In this document: positions 34,755-45,505 of the stretch, one piece after another
How the letters are laid out: the number at the start of each line of letters is the position of its first letter
Position numbering within the stretch: position 1 is the stretch's first letter
Assembly: GCA_946122785.1 (NCBI GenBank)
Contig: CAMGYJ010000003.1
Span: forward strand, 32,133,811 to 32,197,810
Source of the DNA: Linum tenue
Taxonomy: Eukaryota; Streptophyta; Magnoliopsida; Malpighiales; Linaceae
Direction of reading: 5' to 3'
DNA: 64,000 nt
Made by a program: the position numbers and the translations under genes
The notes under the pieces: model-generated
Seen by the model: only the letters and a program-made list of their open reading frames with translations
Told to the model about the DNA's origin: nothing
Databases searched by the model: none

Positions 34755-35875
34755 CCCCCCTCCTTCCCTTCCTTGTTCTTCTCCTTCGTTTCTCTCTTCT
34801 CTGTCCCTCTCAACCTCCTGAAAATCACACAGTCGTCAACTCTGTCAACTTGGACACGAAATTCGTGAAAGGAAAAATGAAAACAATCTCAACAGGCTTT
34901 TCATTTGCTGAACTTTGATGTATCCACTTGTCATCAAACTATGCTTTCTCTTACATGGTCCGTGGCGCCCATTTCTCCGGCGGAGGTTCCAGCTGACGTC
35001 GAATCAATCCTCCGGCGACGGCTAGAGTCTCCGCTGGCTGGCGGCTGCTGATGGTGGACTGATGTCTGAAAAAATTGATGTTAGATTTTTGGGTTTTGCT
35101 GCTGGCGTTTCTCCTTTTTCTTCTTTGTATTCAAGTTAGGTGGTGGTGTCATTTGGTAGGCGCTTTTAAGCCTTTTTTTTTTTTTGTTGTTGTAATTTTG
35201 TGCGTGTTTATTTCTGTTTTCTTTAGCGAACCTAACCTCTATATATATATATAAATTGTATACAATATCGTTACGTACTGGAATATTCAGGACCCCAGCC
35301 GCGGGACCGAGAGTGAACGACACGTACTAATGAGAGCTAGGTGTAATGTGGACGTGTCGGATAAGGACAGCAGACGCTGCTGGATAAGGATTGGACTCTG
35401 TGCTCTGAGGTGCACCACTTCTCTCGTGTAATCGCCGTGACGGTGAACAACGGCTCCGAGTTTCTTTGTTGGATGATGTGATGCTAAAGATTGTTCAGTT
35501 TGTAATGTTAGCGGGCATAGATAGCAAGCAAAATTATATGAAAAAGGGATACGAGCTAACTACAATCGATGAGTGAGAAGTAAGGTTGGAAGTATGATAT
35601 CGACGTTTGGGATAATCGAATACGGTACCTAACTTGTTAATATTTGGTATTACTTAATATACGTATTATTTTATGGTATTGAAATTGAGAGTCAATTTTG
35701 AGTGTAATTTGGTATTAAGAATTACGAGATTGGAATCAGTACTATATCGAATTACCGAAAATACCAAAATATAAACTAGTGTCCATTTTCACCGCTTTAT
35801 TCAGGCTACCTCACTCACTTTTACGGGCCCTCAACCATTAAAATGTGGAATTAGTTGTTCAACCCATTACCTAAT
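34755..35875. promoter_or_regulatory. Upstream region of the transporter gene
   Basis: CT-rich leader sequence (34755-34815) directly precedes the ATG on the minus strand and is probably 5' UTR. A GC-rich block (34955-35045) and a short (TA)n tract at about 35239-35253 lie further upstream. No single TATA box can be assigned. The part beyond 35570 contains TAATACGGTACC-type AT-rich sequence resembling decayed hAT termini. Confidence 0.4.
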
Positions 35876-36574
35876 TCCTTTCCTAGGGTTGACAATCGGT
35901 TCTCGGTATCCGGTTGAACCGATAACCGACAGTTACCGGTATAGTGTTAACCAACTTGTTTTGGTTGTCGGCGGCCACAAAAATGCCTCGGTATACTGGA
36001 CCCCCTGTCGGTAAATACCGACGGTTATCCGTTAAACTAGATATCGGGAAGGAAGGGAAACGCACGGAAGAAGGAGCCTTCAAACTAGGCGTTTGAAGGA
36101 GAAACCATAATCGAGTTTCCCCCTTCACCCAGTCACCCCCATTCTAATTCGATCGACCAACCTTCCTTCACCCAGTTCGCATCGCAGCTTCCCTCTTACC
36201 TGTCAAGTTTCCCCCTTCCCTATCCGCCGCCGCCTTCCCTCTCTCACTCTGCCTCCCCTCTCCGCCGCTCGACAAGAAGTATCGACCAGAGGAGAGGAGG
36301 ACAGCGACGATTCCTTGGTCGACAAAGCTCTAGAAGGGCCGAAGAAGCGTGTCTCCCTCATCCCCGGTCAGCGGCGATGAACTTCTCTTCCCTCAGTCAT
36401 CTTCGTTGCCGTCAAGCTCCAGTCCAGATGGCCTGCCCGATTTGTAAACCTGAATCCCCTGCCTCTGATCCTCTCCTCCTCATCTCTAACTTGCTTATCT
36501 ATCTCTGACCTATCTTTGCTTTGCTTTGTGGAAGAGAACAGAGCAGGAGCACCCATCAGTGAATCAAGCAGCAG

Positions 36575-38864
36575 TGTAACATTCCGTTTCGGCAAAGCTC
36601 ATATTTCGATCGCTAGAAAGTTTGTGATTTAAAATCGAGCATTTTGATAGTATTTCGACGAAAATCGGATTATCGATCGATCGAATAAGTATACGTATTA
36701 ATTATATATATAATATATTATATATAATTACATTAAGCGGCCGGGCCGCATATATATATTTATTCCCCTTGTCCATTATCTCCACCATCATCTTCCATTA
36801 TTCGGACCGAGAGAAAACAGACCGAGCAGAGGCCCACAGGGCATCACAGGGTAAAATCTCATAGCTCAATTCTTGAGCATAAGTGATCCAAAAATCCCAT
36901 AAGTAATGCCTAATTCATCTATACATCGTGATTTATCGATTTAGAGTTTTAAAACGAGTTTTTGGTTCAGGAATTTCTTGAATTCCCGATAAGCCAAACT
37001 AGTGTTTCGGAGTATCCGGAAGCCGGATTGAGCCCAAATTTCATATATGAACTTCCTGCAGCGAGGTAATCAATCCTCTAGTTCTAATCCCTGAATTTCG
37101 GCAATTATTTAGGTCGGGGTCCAAATCGTTGTATTTAGCTCCGACCAGGGTTTGATGTGTTTTTATCGAGAACTTGACCCGGAGCCTAGAACTAATATTG
37201 ACGGGGATACTGCAGGGGATATTAGGACGGTCTCGGATTTTAATTCGGGGTTTGTTCGTAAAATTGACGTTTTAGTACGGGAGGCTAGAACCTGTGTTTG
37301 AACAACCAGAACTGATGAGGGATTAGCACGGCATACCGGGTTTGTCGTATCACGATAATTATATTGATGCTTAGAATTGACCTAGGTGAACTAGAATGGC
37401 ATGATTAGGGGTGTATGGACTTTTGTGCTATATGATGAATCCTGGACTGCTATATGATATTATTGACTTGCCCTAATCGATATGGACCTAGCTTATGCTG
37501 ATGATTGTGTATATGTTGCAAATTGTGGGCTTGAATGTTGATATGCCTTATGATGGTTTGAGAAGGTAATTAAGTATGATTTTTCATGATTGTTGTATTT
37601 GGATGCACAAGTGGGAAATAAACTTCCCTGGTGATATTATGATGTTTAAGGAGGATGACTTGCACGAGGGTTTATCCCGAGAAAGTGCAATTATACGACT
37701 CCTGATTTACCTATGTTGAGCCAATTATGGTCAGGTCAAGTATATGTGCAAGTGATGAATTATGATTAAGCAAGATGAGATATGAATCATGTATAAGGAT
37801 ACCAAATATGAGTGTTGTGGTCTCACGGTCAACTACATAGTAATTAGGGCTCCCTATGCTATTACTCTATTATGATATGTATGATAGTCACACCTCTCAT
37901 GTGGGGGTGACTGAAGAATTCTTACGAGATATGACCACACTCAGAGCGGTGTCGTGGTATGACTACACTCATAGTGGTGTGGGGCATGTATGACCACATC
38001 CGACGGGATGTTGGGGTATGTATGACTACATCCGAGGGATGTGGGGTATGTTTCCCGGGAGAGTTATTAGCATGGGAGTAGCCAGGCGCCTATAAGTAAA
38101 ACATGATAAGACGCATATGCATAAGTCAAGGTGGTTGAGTCTTTTGCCCATTGGGATATGAGGATGGCTGAGGTCCGACCCTAGTGTTTTGGCTTGATTG
38201 TTAGATGGATGGTAGGGGTATGCTCTGTTATGAACTCACGATGTTATGATTATATCACTCAGCTATGGCTAGCCCTCTTTATCCTTTTTCTCTGCTTATG
38301 CCATGTGTAAGCAAATCATCAGTATCATCAGCAATAGATAGGTGTATAGGTGGGAGCTGAGCAAGAGTTGAAGGCAAGATGAGGTATGGTCTGCACCTAT
38401 TCTGTGCTTGGACTACTACTCCGGATTTTGGCCAGTGATCCACACCTTTTTGTAAAAATGTTTTGAGAACGTTTTTCATGTGCATACTAGCTTCTGATGT
38501 AGTGTGAGATATCCACAGGTGTGGAAATTTGATATGTGTATATTTGTGTAATTGTGTAAGTTGTGACGATTATGGTATGTATCAGTATGGTAAGCAGTTG
38601 GGGAGTATGAAAACTGTGACTATGGCTTTGAAAAGCCAATGCATATGGTTGTGAGTATATATATTTGTCTATGAATGTATGGATTCAGATGAATTATTTT
38701 GCAGGTTTTATATAGTTACAAGAACTGTTAGCCCATTACGCGAGTAATTCATGTCGATTTTTTTTTTTGGTAAATTTTGATAATTAATGTAACACGCGAG
38801 ATTATTTCCGCTGCAATCGTATGAACAATATGATTAGGTAATACGTATAGGGTAGGGTGTTACA
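36575..38864. mobile_element. Solo LTR, 2.29 kb, with 5-bp TSD
   Basis: The segment starts TGTAACATTCCG and ends GGGTGTTACA, the TG...CA inverted ends of an LTR. It is flanked by the 5-bp duplication AGCAG (36570-36574 and 38865-38869). No internal retrotransposon sequence remains, as expected after recombination between the two LTRs of one element. The size and TGTAACA...TGTTACA ends fit large-LTR Ty3/gypsy families, but the lineage is not proven. The interior has diverged tandem phrases such as GACCACATCCG at 37910-38050. Confidence 0.85.
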
Positions 38865-39142
38865 AGCAGAGTTTGGAAGTTCCAGCAAAGCAGTCGTCCA
38901 ACATCCTTAGAAAAAAAATGTATGAGGAATTGAGAAATTTTAGTGATTCAATTAGATGATTAGTGATTGATTAATTGATTTACTTGTTTGAAACTTGGAT
39001 ATTTCAATTGAATGGGTTAGACGGTCAGTAGTTGTCGAATGAATTTCAGAATTTGATTACAAATGTGAGAGTTCAAGTTTTGATTGAATTGAATGGTTTG
39101 GTTGTTAGAAGATTTATTTGTTCATTTTTTGTACTTTTGTAG

Positions 39143-39993
39143 GACGAAACCTTCTTGTAGTCGTGGAGGAGGAGGTAATAAGAAAGGTGGTTTGTTGCCT
39201 CCTCGAAGCTCTTCAAAAAAAGGAAGGCTTCAACTAGTACACCTTCCATTGGTGGTGTTAGCTCAGTTCCAGCAGAAGAGAAAGGAGCAACTTGAGAGGG
39301 GGGTCGAGGTTCTAGTGGTGAGTTGGACTCTTATTTGAGAGATGTTGGTGATGCTATTAACGAAGAACTTGATGATCGGAAGTTTGACATTCTTAAGTGG
39401 TGGTCTCGGAACTATGTTAGATATCTCATTCTTTTAGAGATGGTTAGGGATATCTTAGCATTTCCAGTCTCCTCTATTTCCTTGGAGTTCGCTTTCAGTT
39501 GTGGAGGTCGAGTTCTTAGTCCTTTCAGATCTTCTTTGAACCCAACCATTATAGAAGCCTTGATTTGTGTTAAAGATTGGATAAGGTATGAAAGTGGAAA
39601 GACTGCAGATGGACTGGATGATAAGGAAGAAGATCAAGAGACAATTGACTATGAAAGTGGTAATAACTCAATTCATTATTCTAATTTGTCTATACTCTTA
39701 ACTATTAAACTATTTCATTATTAACATTTGTGTTTTTTCTTTGCACTAGTCACTAATATTTTATAAGCTCGAGTGGAAACTGCAAGTTATATGCCAAAGT
39801 GTAACACATAGCTTACCTGTTGGGGTTGATGATGATGATGAGGAGGAGGAGGATGGTGATGATGAAGATTCCAACGACGAGGACATTATCCTATATGGCG
39901 ATGACGATCCCGATGATACTCTTCTCGGGACTTTGAAGCAACAAGGTTGTGCTAATGTTGGTGGTACAAGTTCTACCACAGATGGAGGAGCAT
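39143..39993 (+). pseudogene. hAT transposase C-terminal fragment (dimerisation domain)
   Basis: The frame at 39323-39660 contains SYLRDVGDAINEEL, FDILKWWSRNYVRY, DILAFPVSSISLEFAFSCGG and RSSLNPTIIEALICVKDWIR. These are successive blocks of the hAT C-terminal dimerisation domain (hATC). An acidic tail (runs of Asp and Glu at 39830-39920, ending at the TGA-type stop near 39993) follows a possible 90-bp intron (GTAATA near 39660 to CACTAG near 39749). Upstream sequence from an acceptor-like TTTTGTAG at 39143 is in another frame; the switch lies in a run of six G near 39299. The N-terminal DNA-binding and catalytic parts are missing. The Phe in SLEFAF stands where the usual family sequence has Ser/Ala (SESAFS). 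It is dead as an enzyme. Confidence 0.85.
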
Positions 39994-40654
39994 GAGCTAG
40001 TGGTTGTACTTGATGAGTTGATGTTTGTGTTAAATTTGGGAAATTCTAAAATCTATTTTAATTTTTTAAGTTTGAACTTATGTTGAATTTAGACATTGTC
40101 ATTGTGCACTTTAGTCGATTGACAATTATGTTGATTGTTGTCCCTTTGAATTTGATGATGTTTGATGAATGATGAGATATTGAGACAGATGGTTATGTTA
40201 TCTAATTTGCAATGGTGTTAATTGGTGAGTAAGGACTAATCGGTTTAATGTTTGACAATAGTCATTAACATATTCCATTATTCATATAATCATAGTACAT
40301 GAATGGAATTATGGAAGTATAAAAATTAAAGATATTGTAAATATGAGTTAAGAATTAAAATATTAATTACATAAGAATGCCAAAAAAATCATATTATCTA
40401 AAATTGGACAGCCTGCCCACTACCTAGATTCGGAGTGGTTATTTCTCGATTAACCGAATCGGAAATCTGCTTCTCCTTCTCCTTTGCGGTAAATCGGTAT
40501 AATCAGTTTGTAATCGTGAACCGGCTATCCGGTTTACCAGTTATATACCGGTACCGATATTCGGACTCTGTCTTGCCATAAACAGTATATCGAAAACAGA
40601 TCAGTCGGTAACTAGTTAAACCACTAACCAACCGATTACCACCCTATCCTTTCC

Positions 40655-41012
40655 TCCTTTATAATTTGAGAACGCAAACTAAGTCCATCACTTCCTTTTG
40701 CAGGTAGTTATACTCGGCCCATAACCAAAAAATCCTAGCGTAGTCCTCTTCAATTCGTCTCACCATGTTTGCTACTTAGTTGCACCATGTTTCTCCTACT
40801 TTAGTTCGTCATCATGATTAATATATGGGTTGTATAGTCTCAAAATATTTCCATGATTTTGTTTGTTATTGCAGTTGGATTCATGTAATTGAGATTCTCA
40901 AAACCACTTTAGTACTGGCGGCCTTTTAGGTGGGTTGTGATTTGAATGAGGCATGGGAAGGGTTGAAGGGATAGTTTGTCTTAATTAATTGTTAAGTTTT
41001 ATATTTTTAATA
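40655..41012. other. Intergenic, nothing recognised
   Basis: AT-rich sequence lies between the hAT duplication and the LINE poly(A) tail. No gene or repeat boundary is evident. Confidence 0.5.
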
Positions 41013-42410
41013 TTTTTTTTTGGTAAACAAACGAGCGCTAGGAGCGCTCAACCCTTACACATTCACAAGGCGGGGGATAGCAACCCCCATTCGGTCGTAG
41101 AGGAGCCAGTGGAGCAGGTTCGGATTGTTTCCCGGAAAGGAATGAATTCCGATCGGGTAGTCATGGCCTTGCGAAGCGAGGAAATCAGCAGTGAAGTTCC
41201 CTTCGCGAAAAGTGTGAGTGATGGTCACCTCCCAATCCCTCTGTATCAGCTGCCTTGCCGTCATAATCATCATCCGGTGCGGGTGAGTCTCCGTCGCCGA
41301 TTGGATGAGCTGGATGGCTGTTCGGGAGTCAGATTGAACTTCAACTCGTCTAGCTCCAGCATCCCATGCCATCTGCAACCCAAAAACAATTCCTGCTAGC
41401 TCCGCATGTGTTATAGAGCCACCTCCCAAGTTTGCTACAAAGGCTCGGATCAGCCTTCCGCCTTCATCTCGTAAGCATCCCCCCGCCGCTGCACTCACCG
41501 GCGCAATAGAGACTGACCCATCAATGTTCAAGCAGGTCCATCCCGGTGGCGGCGGTTTCCAATGGATAGGTAAGCTTTGCTTCATGCGATCACCGCCCAT
41601 GACTGCGCTCTCCCTATCAAAAGCCCAGCGCACTTGTTGTGCATAAATCTTCACAGACGCTATCATCTCTTCCATCGTAGCTAGCTTCTTCTCGAACACT
41701 TTACTGTTCCTGTTCTTCCATAACTTCCAACACAAAACAGCAAACAGAGTTGCATCTATACACCCACTTCGGCCTGTTACGTAGTGATGAATCCACTTCG
41801 ACAGGTTGCTCTGGAAGAACATCTCATCTGGTTCCTCGGCTAGAAAATGCGACCAGACTCCTCTTGCAAAGGGGCAATCACGGATGACGTGCAGTGTAGT
41901 CTCTGGCCCGTCTCCGCATATCGGACAGTCGGCATTGGGCGCCAGGTGTCTCCTCGACCTTTCAGCATTAGTTAATAGGCGTTGATGCGCTGCTAGCCAT
42001 AGGAATGTGCGGGTACGTTGTGGTGATGGGGTTCTCCATATCGCCTTCCAACAAGGTTCTGGCTGGGGCTGGACCACCCCATCTGCTTGGGTCAACTCAT
42101 ATGCAGTCTTGAGAGTAAATTTTCCGGAGTGAGTGAAACGCCACAACGGAATGTCCTCCTCACTTCCTTGCGGAACTGGATGGAGGCGGACCTGCATAAC
42201 TAGACTTTCCGGGAGAACAGCCTGCAAAAAGGCATAATTCCAGTCCCCATTCAGCACCATTTCAGAAACCGTGAGGCGGCGAGCTTCCTCTGGGAGATTA
42301 TTCGCAAACGCAAAGAGTGTCGGCCCATCTTGCAACCACCTGTCTTCCCAAAATAAGGTCTGCTGCCCTCCTTTGTTTATCCCCTTTTTGCATACAACTT
42401 TGGTGTATTG
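41013..42410 (-). mobile_element. 5'-truncated LINE (zf-RVT/RNase H family A)
   Basis: A minus-strand LINE 3' segment ends in poly(A), seen as T residues at 41013-41021. The 5' boundary is set at about 42410, where LINE-like protein similarity stops. Beyond it lies AT-rich sequence with TACCGATACCG motifs (42445-42595) like a hAT terminus, so it probably inserted in such an element. I could not find a convincing target-site duplication, unlike the other LINE copies. Confidence 0.75.
41055..42405 (-). pseudogene. LINE ORF2 C-terminal part, zf-RVT and RNase H, frame intact
   Basis: The frame starts inside the element with KGGQQTLFWEDRW, typical of the region after the reverse-transcriptase core. 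A zinc-binding domain follows (FLWLAAHQRLLTNAERSRRH, then CPICGDGPETTLHVIRDCPF). Then comes an RNase H-like domain with NIDGSVS, HAELAGIVFGLQ, QSDSRTA and ADFLASQGH blocks that supply the usual acidic and histidine-region residues. It runs to a stop at 41055 without interruption. Homologous text occurs in the LINE at 57.6-58.6 kb, so both are one family. The endonuclease and reverse transcriptase are lost through 5' truncation. The open frame continues about 70 codons upstream into unrelated flank by chance. Confidence 0.85.
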
Positions 42411-43080
42411 TGGTGGAAAAAAAATTACAAAAAAATTAATGTGGTATATACCGATACCGAACCAAAATATTAGGGATTGAGATTGAGATACCGCAATTAT
42501 TTTGGGATTGGAATTGTGATTAATTTTATGACGTAATTCGGTAGTACGTATTTTCATATTCGGTATGGGAATACCGATACCGTACCGATTTCCACCTCTT
42601 GTCAAAAGGACGTCAAGCAATTAATATTATACTTCTAGGACCAGCATTTCTTGTCTAAGCTTGAATGAGCCTCGCGAAAGTTTGATGCGGATAAACACAA
42701 TTTCGTTCTCCGCCTTCGAGCGTTGTGTTTGCCACGCACTGTCCTCATTCATTTTTTTTTTCTCGTAGAGGTTGTAAGTACAAAAGAATTTAGGGACTTA
42801 TTCCTTTGCTTTCGTCTTAGCGCACTTTCACGATGGGTTCTCAAGAGAGCCATTGTACTCATGTCTCGGAGTGCTACACTGTTTATTTTATGGAAGTTTT
42901 TCTCGGTGAAGTTTGTCTCCTTTATGGGTCTTTCTTATTTCGATCGAGTCATTTTGTTCTTCGGAACTTTCTCAGAGTTGCCCGTATAGTGGCTTAAAAT
43001 GCTCTTCCATCGGCAGTCCAGTTGCATACGAACTACTGCATGTGGTTTTACTGGTATGTTTGAGTTGCTCGACCATGTCA
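42411..43080. other. hAT-like terminus fragment and unassigned flank
   Basis: Sequence at 42440-42600 holds ACCGATACCG motifs and ends GATTTCCACCTCTT, resembling one end of a hAT element whose other end was not found. From 42620 to 43080 there is T-rich sequence with an 88-codon frame at 42723-42989 that I do not recognise. Confidence 0.35.
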
Positions 43081-43094
43081 TCTGGACTTATCTT

Positions 43095-45491
43095 TTTTTT
43101 TATTGATAATGGTGATAATAAATTGAAAGGAAAAAAGAACTGAAACATAGAAGGTCCTGGTTCACAAGCGCTGAACCCAGTGTCCAAAAAACAAAAGGAG
43201 CAGACAACAGGGGAAACGAGAACAAACCCCAGACAGCAAGAAACAAAAGGAAAACAAACGCAAAGGACCAGGCCACTGCCGCAGCAGCGGACAACCTAAC
43301 CTGTTCAGAAAAACAAAAGAAAACCCAGTAGAGGCCAAATAAACACAACACACTGAACATAATGAGAAAACCCGCCCAGACCAGACAACAAAACCGAACC
43401 ACCCGCCTGATCACCCCCTTAGCACCCTGCCGCCAAACAAAGAAAGGTAGACCAGAACAAAATCGATCCCTCGGCAATTAAGTAGCCAGCAAGGTATCTT
43501 TCAACCAGTTCTCACCCTCCCATTTCTCCACTTTTCCATGCGCAACCAACCATTCCATAGAGTGTCTTGCAGCTTTCTTAGCCACCACGGAAGTGCACAC
43601 CGCCTTCTCTTCATATATCCGTTGGTTCCCCTCGATCCAAACTCCCCACCAAACCGCGTGTAGGATGCAACTCACGAACCAACCGTCGACGTTCACAGGC
43701 TCGGACAATGTAACACTTTTGACCACCGAGCTTAGATCGCTCCCTCTAAATCCCAGCTCCGCTCTATTCCTGCTGAGGAACCTCCAGACATCTTTAGTGA
43801 AGTTGCACTCAACCAAAATGTGAAACGCAGATTCACTCTCTTGACAGCATAGGGTGCATCTACTCGCCAACGACCATCCGCGCTTCATTAAGTTGTCCAT
43901 AGTGAGAATCCTGTTATGACAAGCAAGCCACATAAAGAAACACACTTTCCCGGGAATCACAGGCCTCCAAATCTGTTTGACTGGGAAATCTTGAATGCCG
44001 ACGAACAGGTCTTTAGACACCTGCTTATAACAAGATCTCACAGAAAACCTGCAGTTGTTATCTGGATTCCAAATAATCCTACACGGACTAGAATTAAGCT
44101 TAAAAACCTCACAACTTTGAAGAAAATTTAACAATTGAACTCTCTCCCTCTCAGCCCCCCCCTCTCAAAGAATTTAAGGGTAAAAGACCATCTCACCGTC
44201 CCATCCTCGAGCGAGGCCACGTCGGATAGACAGGCATTGGGGTCAACAGCAGCGGCGGCGACGCGAGGAAAGGCTGTAGCCAACACCATCCCAGGAACCC
44301 ATACATCATACCAGAAGGAAATAGAGGTGCCGTTACCCGGATCCATGGATGCAAACTTCCAGAAAAAATCGTAGGCCTTCGAAATATTAGCCCACACAGA
44401 ATGGGAGAAACCAACACGAGCCCGATCAGTCTGCCAAACCGAACGGGGATTTGGGTATTTAATCTCAATCAAATTCCTCCACCAGCTACTTCTTTCCACC
44501 GCGAATCTCCACAGCCATTTAGCAAGGAAAGCATCATTGAAGCTCTTGAGATCATGGAAGCCCAACCCACCTGCTTTTATCTCGGCTTTACACGTTTTCC
44601 AATCCACAAGAGCCATCCTTTTAGAATCACCAGCCCCATTCCACAAAAATCGCTTCTGAATTTTTTCCAGATCATTAATAACTGAGGCCGGTGCTTTGAA
44701 CAGCGAAAATAAATAAGTAGGCATGCTCGCAAGAACAGCCTTGCATAGAACCAATTTCGCCCCATAAGAGAGATGCCTGCTCCTCCATCCATTAAGTTTA
44801 TCCTGGCATTTAACCATCACCTGGTCCCACATCGCAGCTTTGTTTGGTTTACCACCTAGAGGGAACCCCAGATATCTAGGAGGTTCATTGCTCCACTTAC
44901 ACCCGAAAATGGATGCAAAGAAGCTAGGTTCAGGCACATCACCAACAGTATACATCACAGACTTGTCGAGGTCAATTCTGAGACCCGTTACCGATTGGAA
45001 GCATACTATAGTAGCAAGAACATGCAATACCTGATCATACTGAGCGTCGCAAAAAATGAGCGTATCATCAGCAAACAACAAATGGGTCACCTCTCCAGAC
45101 TTTCTAGCTTCATCCATACAGAAACCTTCAAATTTACCTGCATCTCTAACCGACTTAAGCATCCAAGATAGAACATCCATAATGAGAACAAACAACCCGG
45201 GAGAAAGGGGATCCCCTTGCCGCAATCCCTTCGAAGCTTTGAAATAGCCTTTCACCTCCCCATTTACAAGAATGGAAATTAACGAAGAACACATACTGCC
45301 TTTCACCCATCTAGACCATTTCTCCGGGAACCCCATAATATTGAGAATTCTGAACAAACATTCCCAATTAACATTGTCGAAGGCCTTTTCTATGTCTAGT
45401 TTGAACATGAGGCCAGGCTTTCTGCTTCTACGCCTGCTGTCCACGAGTTCATTCGCAATTAGCCCGGCCTCTGAGATTTGTCTCCCGGCTT
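43095..45491 (-). mobile_element. 5'-truncated LINE with 14-bp TSD (family B)
   Basis: A 2.4-kb minus-strand LINE segment is flanked by the perfect duplication TCTGGACTTATCTT (43081-43094 and 45492-45505). The 3' end reads ...CACCATTATCAATA followed by poly(A), seen as T residues at about 43093-43100. The coding part runs from mid reverse transcriptase to the zf-RVT domain, and a 380-bp 3' untranslated region follows. Truncation within the reverse-transcriptase gene explains the missing endonuclease. Confidence 0.92.
43478..45490 (-). pseudogene. LINE reverse transcriptase (RVT_1 plus zf-RVT), one frameshift
   Basis: The frame opens at the truncation point and reads LMFKLDIEKAFDNVNW, then LRQGDPLSP and LLFADDTLIF, the FADD catalytic signature of non-LTR reverse transcriptases. 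Next come the thumb region (PRYLGFPLGGKP) and conserved WKTCKAEIKAGGLGFHDL block. The frame breaks at a run of eight C (eight G on the coding strand, 44155-44162). The remainder (218 codons, from about 44134 to the stop at 43478) carries the zinc-binding domain, with PGKVCFFMWLACHNRILTMD and CTLCCQESESAFHILVEC. This family lacks an RNase H domain after zf-RVT, unlike the other LINEs in the window. A one-base length change in the homopolymer would explain the break; a sequencing error there is possible. Confidence 0.9.
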
Positions 45492-45505
45492 TCTGGACTT
45501 ATCTT

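Larger units (their letters stand above)
35884..40646 (+). mobile_element. 4.8-kb hAT element with transposase remnant and nested solo LTR
   Basis: The ends are TAGGGTTGACAATCGG and the inverse-type CCGATTACCACCCTA. They are flanked by the perfect 8-bp duplication TCCTTTCC (35876-35883 and 40647-40654). Without the nested solo LTR (36575-38864 plus its 5-bp duplication) the element is about 2.47 kb. It keeps a first-exon-like GC-rich 5' part and the transposase C-terminus at 39.1-40.0 kb. The BED finger and most of the catalytic core are absent, so it is an internally deleted, nonautonomous derivative. Its termini resemble those of the hAT elements at 29.7-31.2 kb. Confidence 0.88.

Noticed and set aside
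42723..42989. 88-codon plus-strand frame beside the LINE TSD
   Set aside because: No recognised domain; T-rich sequence favours Phe/Leu frames.
43100..43477. 125-codon hydrophobic frame directly after the LINE ORF stop
   Set aside because: It lies in the LINE 3' untranslated region, has no recognised domain and is out of phase with the upstream frame.
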